A stretch of 64,000 nt of DNA from Rhodospirillales bacterium (lineage in GTDB: Bacteria; Pseudomonadota; Alphaproteobacteria; Rhodospirillales; Shumkoniaceae): positions 26,352-90,351 of the forward strand of contig JACZKS010000089.1 in NCBI GenBank assembly GCA_014859895.1, in the 5' to 3' direction. Below are positions 56,364 to 64,000 of this stretch, one piece after another. A model generated the notes under the pieces. That model was not told the DNA's origin and did no database searches. It saw only the letters and a program-made list of their open reading frames with translations. The stretch's first letter is position 1; every line of letters begins with the position of its first letter. The position numbers and the translations under genes were made by a program.

Positions 56364-58654
56364 GCTGTTACCTCCTTGCCCGCGGCTTTCACTTCGGCCT
56401 CCCGGAAGGGGATCTCGACGCAGATCCGGGTGCCTCGGCGCGGGGCTCTCGATATGGTCATCGTTCCGCCCAGCGATCGGACCCGTTCGCGCATGCCGAT
56501 CAGCCCGAAGGACGACGGACAATCCACCGCCTGCTGGGGGATGCCGATTCCGTCGTCCTCGATCTCCATGACGAACCGGCTCTGCTCCCGCTCAAGACGG
56601 ATATGAATGGCCAGGGCGCGTGCATGCCGAACAACGTTGGTCAGCGCTTCCTGATAGATGCGATAGACGGCGGTGGCCTGCTCGCGGTCAAGACCGTCCT
56701 GGTCGCCGGGGCCGTGTTCGAAGTCGACACGGAGTCCGGAACCGGCCAGGAATTCGCTGGCGTGCCATTCCATGGCGGCGATCAGGCCGAAATCGTCGAG
56801 CTGGGTGGGGCGCAGTTCCTGGGAGATGCGCTGCACCGATCGGATGGTTTCCTCGATCATGCGGTTGAGGGCCGACAGCCGGTCGGCCGCGGCGCGACCG
56901 ATGCTCGGGATGACCCGTCTCAGCATGGAAAGGCCCATCTTGAGGGCGGTCAGGTTCTGGCCGAGTTCGTCGTGGATTTCCCGGGAAATGCGGGCCCGGT
57001 CATCTTCAAGCGCTTCCTGCTGGAGCATCGCCAGACGACGGAATTGCTCGCGCGAGACGCTCAGCGCGTTCTGGGTTTCTTTCTGGTCGGTGATGTCGGC
57101 GCCCACGACCTGGAACTCGGTCAGCGCGTCGTTGGCGTTGTAGATGGCCCGCACGGTCCATTTGATCCACCACATTTCGCGATGGTTCAGGCGGATGGCC
57201 TGTTCGTCCTCGAAAATGGGCTGATCCGGCGTCAACGCCGCCAGGTGGGCCTCGATCTCGGCCATGCGCCGTTCCGGGACCAGGTGCCGCAGATCCGAGC
57301 CGACCAACTCGGCCTCGTCGAGCCTGACGAACTCGTTGACCCTGAGGAAATTGAGGAAGGCGTGGTTGGCGAAGGATAGCCGGAAGTCCGGCGTGAAGCG
57401 GACGACGAACTCGGTCTGGTCCTCGACGATGGCGCGGTAGCGCGATTCGCTGTCAGTCAGCGCGCGTACCGCCTTGCGGCGCTGCAGGATGTTGGCCGAC
57501 AGCAGGACGACCAGGATCATCAGGCTGGCGGTGAAGCCGGCGACCGCCCAAATCACGTACTTGTACTTCCAGTAGAAGCTTTCCGGCCGATTGATGACGA
57601 TGCTGTCCTCCGGCAGCGCCGACAAGGGAATGCGGAAACGCTGGAGCTGAAGGAAATCGAACATCGGGACGTTGGGGCTATCGCGCTGAACGGGAATGGC
57701 GGAGGCGGATTCGCCCTTCAGGATGCGCGCCGCCATGCGCGCCGCCGCCTCGCCCTGGTGGCGGCCGCTGAGCACGATGCCGCCGACGGTTCCGGTGCCG
57801 ACGTAATAGTCCCAAAGCGTATAGACGGGAAACGGGCTGTGCGCGGTGTAAAGGGCGATCGCCTCGGCCGGCGTGAAGGTCTTGCCCAGACGGTCCCTGA
57901 GGAAGCCGATGTCGAGGATGACGGTCTGTTTCGGCATACGTTTCAGTGCTCCGATCAACTCGTCTTCCGACAGGCCGATCAGTTCATCGAAGTGGACGAA
58001 GTCCTCGAAATCCGGGAAGATTCGCCAGAACTGCTCGAAATCGTAGCGGCCGACCATCGAAAAATCACTGATCGCCATGACCAGCTTGGTGTGGGGGTGC
58101 CGCTTCAGGGCCAACTCGATGGTCCGGCGCATGTCCACGTCGGCGGCGACGCCAGTGATGTTGTGTTCGCCGGCGATGCGGGCATTGCGGAAATGGACCC
58201 CGCAGAAGACGATGGGCACGTTTGGGAACAGCCGGGACCGACGCGCCAGCAGAAAGTCCAGCGCCTCATCGTTGGCGGCGATGATGACGTCCACGCTGCC
58301 GCCGGCGTATTTCGATCTGAACAGGCTTTCGAGCTGAGGGTAGACGTCCGTAGCGGGATAGCGGCGCGTGTCGAGCTGCTCGAAGAAAAGCTCCGCTTCC
58401 GGCATTTCGCTGGCGAACACAGAATGGATGCCGCTGATGATGTTGTCGGTCCAGGCGTAACCGACGTTATATGAATTGACGACGAGAACCCTTTTCTTGG
58501 CCGCCAACGCCGATCCCGCCGCCAGGACGAGGGTGGCCGCGCATACCCCCGCAACCGCGAGACGATGCCATCTCCGACGATGAGCGGGGCTTTTCGTGTC
58601 GTCCCGGCCCCGCCGGAACCAGCCGCTGACACGCAACGGCGGCGCAGACCACAT
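56360..58654 (-). CDS. Sensor histidine kinase with ABC-type solute-binding sensor and PAS domain (HK2)
   Basis: A 764-residue hybrid-topology sensor (no receiver domain). Residues about 30-52 are a signal/anchor helix. About 53-350 is a periplasmic domain of the ABC_sub_bind type (KKRVLVVNSYNVGYAWTDNI, VDVIIAANDEALDFLLARRS, PNVPIVFCGVHFRNARIAGE, TVGGIVLSGRHQGEAAARMA). A membrane helix follows at about 366-389, a PAS domain at about 400-525, HisKA_3 with H561 (DDRARISREIHDELGQNLTA) and an HATPase with IEDDGIGIPQQAVDCPSSFG. The ligand-binding sensor resembles those of substrate-induced uptake systems. It is divergent to the TTT-2 operon, so it likely detects its solute. Start at 58654; the first 30 residues are basic. 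Confidence 0.9.
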   Translation of the reverse strand: MWSAPPLRVSGWFRRGRDDTKSPAHRRRWHRLAVAGVCAATLVLAAGSALAAKKRVLVVNSYNVGYAWTDNIISGIHSVFASEMPEAELFFEQLDTRRYPATDVYPQLESLFRSKYAGGSVDVIIAANDEALDFLLARRSRLFPNVPIVFCGVHFRNARIAGEHNITGVAADVDMRRTIELALKRHPHTKLVMAISDFSMVGRYDFEQFWRIFPDFEDFVHFDELIGLSEDELIGALKRMPKQTVILDIGFLRDRLGKTFTPAEAIALYTAHSPFPVYTLWDYYVGTGTVGGIVLSGRHQGEAAARMAARILKGESASAIPVQRDSPNVPMFDFLQLQRFRIPLSALPEDSIVINRPESFYWKYKYVIWAVAGFTASLMILVVLLSANILQRRKAVRALTDSESRYRAIVEDQTEFVVRFTPDFRLSFANHAFLNFLRVNEFVRLDEAELVGSDLRHLVPERRMAEIEAHLAALTPDQPIFEDEQAIRLNHREMWWIKWTVRAIYNANDALTEFQVVGADITDQKETQNALSVSREQFRRLAMLQQEALEDDRARISREIHDELGQNLTALKMGLSMLRRVIPSIGRAAADRLSALNRMIEETIRSVQRISQELRPTQLDDFGLIAAMEWHASEFLAGSGLRVDFEHGPGDQDGLDREQATAVYRIYQEALTNVVRHARALAIHIRLEREQSRFVMEIEDDGIGIPQQAVDCPSSFGLIGMRERVRSLGGTMTISRAPRRGTRICVEIPFREAEVKAAGKEVTA

Positions 58655-58805
58655 TCTGAACGTCCTCGCTCTCGCGTCGCCCGACCCGGGGCACCGTCCC
58701 TTCTTACACCAGAGGCGGAGACGGCCTCAATGCCTGGGCGGAACCAAGGGCTACGATGGCCGTCGTGAAAACGCGCAACATTATAATAATTATTCAACAT
58801 AGATG

Positions 58806-58855
58806 CTTGTAGGAAAAATCCTACAAGAAGAAATCATATTCCTACAAATATTTGT
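58806..58855. promoter_or_regulatory. Cluster of palindromic sites upstream of TTT-2, candidate RR2 operator
   Basis: A perfect 9-bp inverted repeat, CTTGTAGGA and TCCTACAAG around AAAA (58806-58827), is followed by another TTCCTACAA half-site (58839-58847). That in turn leads into the perfect 12-bp palindrome ACAAATATTTGT (58844-58855). The dyads lie immediately upstream of a -35 box. The half-site TCCTACAA resembles none I recognise. A NarL-type RR2 binding site is the simplest reading. Confidence 0.6.
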
Positions 58856-58858
58856 TCC

Positions 58859-58887
58859 TTGACAACAAATAAATAATTACATAGTCA
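58859..58887 (+). promoter_or_regulatory. Candidate sigma70 promoter of TTT-2
   Basis: TTGACA (58859-58864) matches the -35 consensus and is followed after 17 bp by TAGTCA (58882-58887), a weak -10. The palindrome cluster ends only 3 bp upstream, where an activator would sit. A weak -10 with an adjacent activator site fits an inducible promoter. Confidence 0.5.
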
Positions 58888-59067
58888 GTTAAACAATAGG
58901 AAGCTAAATTTTGCCCCTACTGCAAAAAGACGGGCGGCTTCGTTGGGATGGCGTTGATCTTGCTGCGAATGGCGGCGGGTCGCTGGCGTGGTCCAAACCG
59001 GGTGTCCGATTTGCTGGAAAAGCCGAGGGGGCGCATTTTGGGACAACGACAGAGAGGAGACACTCCA

Positions 59068-60051
59068 ATGCAGATCGGGAAGACGATGGCCTTCATCGGT
59101 GCGATCGTCGTGGCGGCGAGCATGCCCTTATCGGGGCTTATGGCCGAAGATTTTCCGTCCAAGCCAGTCCAACTGGTGGTTCCCTTCAAGCCCGGCGGCG
59201 GCAGCGACATCTCGGCGCGCATCTTTGCCAAATACGCGTCCAAATACCTGCCGCAGAAAGTCGTCGTGACCAACATCGACGGCGCCCGTGGGCGCGCCGC
59301 GGAACTGGAAGTGAAGCGGGCGCGTCCGGATGGCTACATGGTCCTGTGGCAGCACCAGAATATCCACATGTCGGTGGCTACGGGGCGGTCAAAGTACGAC
59401 TACAAGGCATTCGATCCGGTGGCCAGCACGGTCCGTACCGATACGGCCCTCGTCGTTGCCAGGAATAGCCCCCTCAAGACGGCGGCCGACCTTAACACGG
59501 TGGCCAAGGCCAAACCCGGGACCATTCGTTGGGGCGCCGCAATCAACGGCTTCAGCCACTTCGCCTACTTGGCCTACCTGGAAGCGGTCGGGCTTGACGA
59601 GAAGCACTTCCATACCATCGGCATGTCCGGCGACCAGGACCGCGTGATTGCCATGATGCAGGGCAACCTGGATGTCGCGATCATCGCCCTCAGTGCCGCC
59701 CGGCCGTTCCTCGACTCGGGCGACATCGTGATGCTCGGGGTGATGGCGGAGGAACGCTCCGAGGCTTATCCCACCCTGCCCACGTTGCGCGAACAAGGCA
59801 TCAACGCCCCCTTCTATTTCGACTACATGAGCTTCGTGCCCAAGGGGACCCCATCCGATCGCATCAAGATCCTGCAGGATGCATGGACCAAGGCCGTTCA
59901 TGATCCGGACTGCCGGAAGGAACTGCTGGGAGGCTGGATGATCCCGACCGACGTCGCGGGTCCGAAATTCGAGGACTACCTGAGCAAGCAGCTCAAACTC
60001 TTTACCGACTTGGCCAAGAAATTCCACTTGGTCGAGGAAGAGGCGAAGTAG
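59068..60051 (+). CDS. TctC-type periplasmic binding protein of TTT transporter 2
   Basis: A 327-residue protein with a signal peptide (MQIGKTMAFIGAIVVAASMP ... GLMAED). FPSKPVQLVVPFKPGGGSDI is the standard Bug-type start with PGGGSD ligand loop, and GYMVLWQHQNIHMSV the next characteristic segment. It is less similar to the first TctC of the window (FVAGYTPGGGHD), so the two transport systems are paralogues with different ligands. GAGGAGA precedes the ATG. It is first in the operon tctC-tctB-tctA-lyase-UxaA subunits. Confidence 0.91.
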   Translation: MQIGKTMAFIGAIVVAASMPLSGLMAEDFPSKPVQLVVPFKPGGGSDISARIFAKYASKYLPQKVVVTNIDGARGRAAELEVKRARPDGYMVLWQHQNIHMSVATGRSKYDYKAFDPVASTVRTDTALVVARNSPLKTAADLNTVAKAKPGTIRWGAAINGFSHFAYLAYLEAVGLDEKHFHTIGMSGDQDRVIAMMQGNLDVAIIALSAARPFLDSGDIVMLGVMAEERSEAYPTLPTLREQGINAPFYFDYMSFVPKGTPSDRIKILQDAWTKAVHDPDCRKELLGGWMIPTDVAGPKFEDYLSKQLKLFTDLAKKFHLVEEEAK

Positions 60052-60078
60052 TCCTCCCCATTGCTTCCCTGCCCTGAT

Positions 60079-60123
60079 CGCGGGCGGCGCCGTCCCGGCG
60101 CGCCGGGGCGAACGCCGTCCGCG
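60079..60123 (+). repeat. Intercistronic stem-loop between tctC and tctB (system 2)
   Basis: CGCGGGCGGCG (60079-60089) pairs with CGCCGTCCGCG (60113-60123) except for one mismatch, and inside it CCCGGCG/CGCCGGG (60094-60107) is a perfect 14-bp palindrome. No T-run follows. This is probably an mRNA-stabilising structure that favours the binding-protein portion of the transcript. Confidence 0.55.
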
Positions 60124-60177
60124 ACTCTTGAATTCGCCCGGGTCACCCGCCAAGGGACCATTTGACGGAGAGCGTCC

Positions 60178-60627
60178 ATGCGAACCGCCGACCGGATCAG
60201 TGCGATCCTCCTTCTCCTGGGATCCGTCTTCATGCTTTTCGAAACCGAGCATGTTAAAACGACGGCCTACCAGATCCTTAGCAACAAACTCTTTCCCCAC
60301 ATCATTTTCGGCTTGGTGATCGCACTGGCCTTGCTGCTTCTGGTCTCCACCTTCCTGTCGCGTGCCACATCCACCCTGCCGGCAGGCTACTGGCGGCGGG
60401 CCGTCGGCGGACGGCGGGTCATCACCCTTGGCCTGATCTGCCTCTATGTCCTCGTCATGCCGGTGATCGGTTTTCTGCCGGCGAGCGCCGGATTCGTCGT
60501 CGTGACGACGGGCGCGATCAGCCCCAAGCCGCGGCGTGACATTCCGATCGCCTTTGCTGTGGCCGCCGGTGTCGCAGGACTCATCTATCTCATCTTCGTG
60601 TACTGGCTTCAGGTTTTCCTGCCCTGA
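60178..60627 (+). CDS. TctB-type small membrane subunit of TTT transporter 2
   Basis: A 149-residue protein with four hydrophobic segments (about 7-20, 41-60, 80-103 and 121-147). The N-terminus MRTADRISAILLLLGSVFML and position between tctC and tctA identify it. CGGAGAG precedes the ATG at 60178. Confidence 0.84.
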   Translation: MRTADRISAILLLLGSVFMLFETEHVKTTAYQILSNKLFPHIIFGLVIALALLLLVSTFLSRATSTLPAGYWRRAVGGRRVITLGLICLYVLVMPVIGFLPASAGFVVVTTGAISPKPRRDIPIAFAVAAGVAGLIYLIFVYWLQVFLP

Positions 60628-60644
60628 TCCGACGGGAGGCGACA

Positions 60645-62174
60645 ATGCTTCATCAATACCTTGTGTCCTTTGAGATGCTCATGACTCCCCAGATTATCCT
60701 GAGCATAGCGGGGGGCGTCTTTGGCGGTCTGTTTATCGGGGCGATCCCGGGATTGACCAGCACGATGGCGATCGCGCTCCTGGTGCCGCTGACCTTCGCC
60801 ATGGAGCCTGTGCACGGTCTCGCGATGCTGATGGGCGTCTATTGCGGCGGCATATCGGGCGGCCTGGTTGCCTCGTGCCTGCTCAACATTCCGGGCACGC
60901 CATCGTCGGCGGCCACCTGTCTCGACGGCTTCCCGATGGCTCGTCGTGGGCAGGCGCCACGGGCGCTGGGCCTCGCGGTCTACTCTTCGTTTTCGGGGGG
61001 CGTGCTCAGCGGTTTATGCCTGATCGTCATCGCGCCGCTGCTGGCGCGCTTTGCCCTCCGGTTCGGGCCGTGGGAATACTTCGCGCTGGTCATCTTCACC
61101 TTCAGTTGCGTCTCGTCGCTGTCCAGCGGATCAACCCTGAAAGCGTTCATCGCGGCTGGGATCGGTCTCGCCTTGGCGTTGGTCGGCACGGACCCCGTGG
61201 ATGGAATCGTGCGTTTCACGTTCGGCTTCGACGACTTTGAATCCGGGTTCAATGTCATGCCGGCGCTGATCGGCGTGTTCGCGCTGCCTCAGCTTTTCCA
61301 GGACGCCGACGATGTCGGCAAGGAGGCCAAGCTTCTCGACGTCGAATTCCGCATGAAGGCGTTTGTCGATGCCGGATTGGAAGTCCTGAAGCACAAGGTC
61401 TCCTTGTTACGTTCGACGGTGATCGGCATCATCGTCGGCATCTTGCCGGGAGTTGGCCCGGGTTTGTCGAACGTGGTCGCCTACGCCCAGGAGAAAGCCA
61501 CTTCCCGTACTCCGGAGAAATTCGGCCAGGGCGTCCTGCCGGAGGCCATCATCGCCCCCGAAAGTTCCAACAACGCGTCCATGGGCGGCGCCTTGATTCC
61601 GCTCCTGACGCTCGGGATTCCCGGTGACGCCTCGACGATGATGATGCTGGGCACCTTCATGCTGCACAACATCCAGCCCGGACCGTTGCTGTTCCGCGAC
61701 AGCGGAGACCTCGTCTATGCGATCTTCATCGCCTTTTTCATTTCCTTCGGGTTCATGCTGCTGTTCTACCATCTGTTCATCCGCTACATCATCAAGGCTC
61801 TGCTGGTACCCGCGCAGTTCCTGATTCCAGTGCTGGTGGTTCTGTGCGCCATCGGCTGCTACGCGCTCAACAACCGCATCTTCGACGTCTATTGCTTCGT
61901 CGCGTTTGGCGCGTTCGGCTATTTGCTGAAGCAGTTCAAGTTCCCGGTGCTGCCGCTCATCCTCGGCCTCATGCTTGGCCACATGGCGGAAACCCAGTTC
62001 CGGCTCGCGATCAGCATGAGCAACGGCAGTCTGCTTCCGTTCCTGGCGCGGCCCATCTCGGCCTTCCTGCTGGTAGCTTCGATCCTCTCTCTGGTGCTGC
62101 CGTACTACCTTGAAGCGCGGCGGGCCCGGCGGACGGGCCCCGTGGTGTCGGTCATCCCGCCGGACGCGGCCTGA
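60645..62174 (+). CDS. TctA-type large permease subunit of TTT transporter 2
   Basis: A 509-residue membrane protein with two TctA repeats: GGVFGGLFIGAIPGLTSTMA (about 23-42) and VIGIIVGILPGVGPGLSNVV (about 261-280). APESSNNASMGGALIPLLTL and GIPGDASTMMMLGTFMLHNI match the family. GGGAGG is 6 bp before the ATG at 60645. It makes the pore of the second TTT system. Confidence 0.93.
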   Translation: MLHQYLVSFEMLMTPQIILSIAGGVFGGLFIGAIPGLTSTMAIALLVPLTFAMEPVHGLAMLMGVYCGGISGGLVASCLLNIPGTPSSAATCLDGFPMARRGQAPRALGLAVYSSFSGGVLSGLCLIVIAPLLARFALRFGPWEYFALVIFTFSCVSSLSSGSTLKAFIAAGIGLALALVGTDPVDGIVRFTFGFDDFESGFNVMPALIGVFALPQLFQDADDVGKEAKLLDVEFRMKAFVDAGLEVLKHKVSLLRSTVIGIIVGILPGVGPGLSNVVAYAQEKATSRTPEKFGQGVLPEAIIAPESSNNASMGGALIPLLTLGIPGDASTMMMLGTFMLHNIQPGPLLFRDSGDLVYAIFIAFFISFGFMLLFYHLFIRYIIKALLVPAQFLIPVLVVLCAIGCYALNNRIFDVYCFVAFGAFGYLLKQFKFPVLPLILGLMLGHMAETQFRLAISMSNGSLLPFLARPISAFLLVASILSLVLPYYLEARRARRTGPVVSVIPPDAA

Positions 62175-62225
62175 TCCTGGACCGCGGCCCAAACCAAAAA
62201 AGCGAGAAAAAAGAAAGGAATCATC

Positions 62226-63605
62226 ATGGCTGTCCATTTCATCGATAGCGTCGTGTTCCAGGATTCGGTCGGCATCGAAAGGATGCGCGCGGTATTCGAC
62301 GAAACGACGATGTTTCAGCGGTGGCTCGACGTCGAGCGGGCGATCGCGCTTGCCGCGGGTGAACTCGGGATGATCCCGAAATCCGCCGCGTCCCGCATCG
62401 CCGACTGCGCCAAGGTAGAGAAGATCGATCTCGATACGGTCAAGGCCCACGGCAAGGTGACGACGCACAGCCTGATGGGCCTGCTCAAGGAATTCCGCCG
62501 CGCCATCAATCACGAGGATGCGCGCTACGTTCATTGGGGGGCGACGACCCAGGACATCATCGACACCGCCATGATGCTGATGATCCGTGACGCCTACGAC
62601 ATCGTCGAGGATCTGTTGGTCGAAGCCCTGCGGAACGGCCGTCCGCTGCTGGCGGCGCATCGCGACACCATGATGGTCGGGCGCACCCATGGCGGCCACG
62701 CCCTGCCCATCACGTTTGGTCTGAAGGCAGCCATCTGGCTCGACGAACTGGTCCGCCAACTCCAGCGTTGGCGCGCGGCGCGGGAACGTATTCTGGTGGT
62801 CAACGTGATCGGCGCCGTGGGGACCTTCGCGTCGTGGGGAGACAAGGGGTTCGACCTGCAGAAGCGGACCGCCGATATTCTCGGTCTGGGCACGCCGCTG
62901 TCGCCCTGGGCTTCCTCCCGTGACCGCACGGCCGAGGCGATGACCCTGTGTGCGCTGACCGCCGGTACCGCGTCGCGCATCGCCAAGGAAATCTATAATC
63001 TGGCGAAGACGGAAGTGCGCGAACTGGAAGAACCGTTCGCGATCGGCAAGGTCGGCAGCAGCACCATGCCGCACAAGCGCAATCCGGTTCGCACGGAATG
63101 GACCATCGTGCTGGACCGGCTCATCCGGGCCAACGCCGGTGTCGCGCTGGAGGCGATGGGGGTCGAGAACGAACGCGATGCCACGCATTGGAAGGCCGAA
63201 TGGATCGTGATCCCGGAAACCTTCGTACTGTTGTCGGGGTCGCTCAATCACCTTGGAGGAACGCTGGCGGGCCTGAAAGTCAATGCCGACCGGATGGCCA
63301 AGAACGCCGACATGCTGAAAGGGCTTTTGCTGTCGGAGCGCGCAATGTTCGTGGTGGCCGAGCAGTTGCCCCTTCCCGAGGCGCACGAGGCCGTCTACCA
63401 GGCGTCGGTGCGGGCCTACGACAACGACACCCCGCTGCTCGACGAATTGATGGCGGAAGGCGCCGTTTCCAAGGTCTGCGAACGGAAGCGCATCGAAGAG
63501 GCCTTGGACCCGCGCCGCTATCTGGGGCTTTCCGGCGAGGTCGCCGACCGCGTCGGCGCCGAGATCGACGCCATCCTGGCGTGCCCTGTTTTGGCGGCTG
63601 ATTGA
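62226..63605 (+). CDS. Class II fumarase/adenylosuccinate-lyase superfamily enzyme (unknown substrate)
   Basis: A 459-residue lyase. THSLMGLLKEFRRAINHEDA and YVHWGATTQDIIDTAMMLMI are the first two conserved blocks. VGRTHGGHALPITFGLKAAI has the catalytic-base region (H155). GSSTMPHKRNPVRTEWTIVL has the signature loop GSSxMPxKxNP with the catalytic serine (S278/S279). The layout is that of PurB/PcaB-type proteins. Purine biosynthesis is unlikely in this catabolic operon; argininosuccinate, imino- or sulfo-dicarboxylate lyases and muconate cycloisomerases are the alternatives. It cleaves, or forms, C-N or C-O bonds by beta-elimination. AAAGGA precedes the start. Confidence 0.88.
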   Translation: MAVHFIDSVVFQDSVGIERMRAVFDETTMFQRWLDVERAIALAAGELGMIPKSAASRIADCAKVEKIDLDTVKAHGKVTTHSLMGLLKEFRRAINHEDARYVHWGATTQDIIDTAMMLMIRDAYDIVEDLLVEALRNGRPLLAAHRDTMMVGRTHGGHALPITFGLKAAIWLDELVRQLQRWRAARERILVVNVIGAVGTFASWGDKGFDLQKRTADILGLGTPLSPWASSRDRTAEAMTLCALTAGTASRIAKEIYNLAKTEVRELEEPFAIGKVGSSTMPHKRNPVRTEWTIVLDRLIRANAGVALEAMGVENERDATHWKAEWIVIPETFVLLSGSLNHLGGTLAGLKVNADRMAKNADMLKGLLLSERAMFVVAEQLPLPEAHEAVYQASVRAYDNDTPLLDELMAEGAVSKVCERKRIEEALDPRRYLGLSGEVADRVGAEIDAILACPVLAAD

Positions 63606-63622
63606 GCATGGAGAGATCCGAG

Positions 63623-63913
63623 ATGAAGCGTGACGCCATTATCCTGCGAGAGGTCGACAACGTTGCCACGCTGCTCCGGGATGCCACGAAGGGCGAGAAG
63701 ATCCGGGCCGGTGTCGGCGACGGCATCGTTGTTGTCACCGCGCGCGACGATATGCCCTTTGGCCACAAGTTTGCGGTGCGCGACATCGCGCGGGGCGAGG
63801 ACATCCTGAAGTACGGCGAGGTGATCGGCCGGGCGACGGCGGACATTCCGGCAGGCGCCCATGCCCATGTTCAGAACATCGAGAGCCTGCGCGGCCGGGG
63901 CGATCTGGCCTGA
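63623..63913 (+). CDS. UxaA-family SAF-domain small subunit (altronate/galactarate dehydratase or SuyA type)
   Basis: A 96-residue SAF-domain protein. PFGHKFAVRDIARGEDILKY followed by GEVIGRATADIPAGAHAHVQ is the UxaA N-terminal signature (KxaxxdI..Ge.v.kYGevIG.at..I..GehvHv.N). The chosen start at 63623 has GGAGAG 7 bp upstream; longer starts at 63608 (ATG) or 63602 (TTG) are less plausible. In split UxaA-family enzymes the small subunit pairs with a large one, encoded next. The substrate may be a hydroxy acid, or sulfolactate in the SuyAB version; the ending SLRGRGDLA is not decisive. Confidence 0.85.
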   Translation: MKRDAIILREVDNVATLLRDATKGEKIRAGVGDGIVVVTARDDMPFGHKFAVRDIARGEDILKYGEVIGRATADIPAGAHAHVQNIESLRGRGDLA

Positions 63914-63950
63914 GCGTCAACGGATGAGAACTGAGAGAAGGACGGGGTTG

Positions 63951-64000
63951 ATGGAGTTTCAGGGATATCGGCGGGCGGACGGCCGGGTGGGGACGCGCAA
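63951..64000 (+). CDS. UxaA-family large subunit (5' end only)
   Basis: The first 16 codons read MEFQGYRRADGRVGTR, the well-known start of UxaA/SuyB-type large subunits (GYxRxDGRxGxRN). The gene runs past the window end. It would form the dehydratase or lyase with the small subunit 37 bp upstream. GTRN is frequent in altronate dehydratases. Confidence 0.8.
   Translation, partial: MEFQGYRRADGRVGTR

Larger units (their letters stand above)
58655..59067. other. 413-bp intergenic region between HK2 and TTT-2, AT-rich with dyads and promoter
   Basis: No credible gene; longer reading frames here have no ribosome site or conserved sequence. The portion from about 58775 to 58905 is AT-rich and contains the dyads and promoter listed separately. 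From about 58905 to 59067 it is GC-rich leader, with GAGGAGA before the tctC start (59068). Confidence 0.6.

Noticed and set aside
61407..63386. 659-codon antisense frame over tctA/lyase
   Set aside because: A GC-driven shadow of two conserved genes; its translation is rich in His, Arg and Gln without domain motifs.
63623..64000. Firm assignment of the UxaA pair as SuyAB (sulfolactate sulfo-lyase)
   Set aside because: Only 16 residues of the large subunit are visible. The motif GYRRADGRVGTR fits altronate dehydratases as well, so I kept the family-level call.
1..64000. CRISPR arrays, tRNA/rRNA genes, transposases or phage genes
   Set aside because: No regularly spaced repeats, no tRNA-like or rRNA-like stretch and no mobile-element protein were seen in reading the window.

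Overview
The window is a high-GC stretch densely packed with genes. It looks like part of an alphaproteobacterial chromosome, probably from a Rhodospirillales-type organism. The basis is the phage-shock module (PspF, PspA, PspB, PspC plus YcjX/YcjF), the flagellar genes of alphaproteobacterial type, the abundance of TTT and TRAP solute transporters, and gene coupling by ATGA overlaps. The taxon is an inference. I saw no rRNA, tRNA, CRISPR array, insertion sequence or phage gene.

Layout. 1-1957: end of pspF (minus strand) diverging from a sigma54-driven pspA-pspB-pspC-like-pspC operon. 1964-4192: a DUF4197 secreted protein and a serine-glyoxylate aminotransferase with a strong terminator. 4336-10516: an acid-catabolism operon (tripartite tricarboxylate transporter TctC-TctB-TctA, IclR regulator, class III CoA-transferase, CitE-like lyase) behind a tandem palindromic operator. 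10707-11201: a ferritin-like DUF892 protein. 11272-16524 (minus): a five-gene peptide/nickel-type ABC importer. 16635-26971 (minus): flagellar genes fliC, fliD, fliS, flgD, flgE, two small proteins, flgK and flgL, interrupted by an ECF sigma / putative anti-sigma / ZraP-like trio. 27146-29652: ycjX-ycjF. 29660-33178 (minus): sulfite reductase cysJ-cysI behind an AT-rich promoter.

33448-45717 is a 13-gene plus-strand operon for an activated, modified heptose. It has HddC- and HddA-like enzymes, a GDP-mannose-dehydratase-like SDR, three further SDRs, an RmlC-like 3,5-epimerase, a split transketolase that could supply sedoheptulose-7-phosphate, three methyltransferases and one glycosyltransferase. 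It has no polymerase, flippase or export gene.

45725-64000 looks like a catabolic island for organic acids or sulfonates. A minus-strand operon encodes a GabD-like aldehyde dehydrogenase, a PfkB kinase closely resembling YihV (6-deoxy-6-sulfofructose kinase) and a LacD/YihT-type aldolase. Together these match the core of a sulfoglycolytic Embden-Meyerhof-type route that ends in sulfolactate. A TRAP transporter, a GldA-type dehydrogenase and a NarL-type two-component pair diverge from it. A second, convergent two-component system with a solute-binding sensor follows. Then comes a second TTT transporter with a fumarase/adenylosuccinate-lyase-family enzyme and a two-subunit UxaA-family dehydratase, the second subunit being cut by the window end. 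The sulfonate reading is a hypothesis based on family resemblance and gene order, not a proven function.
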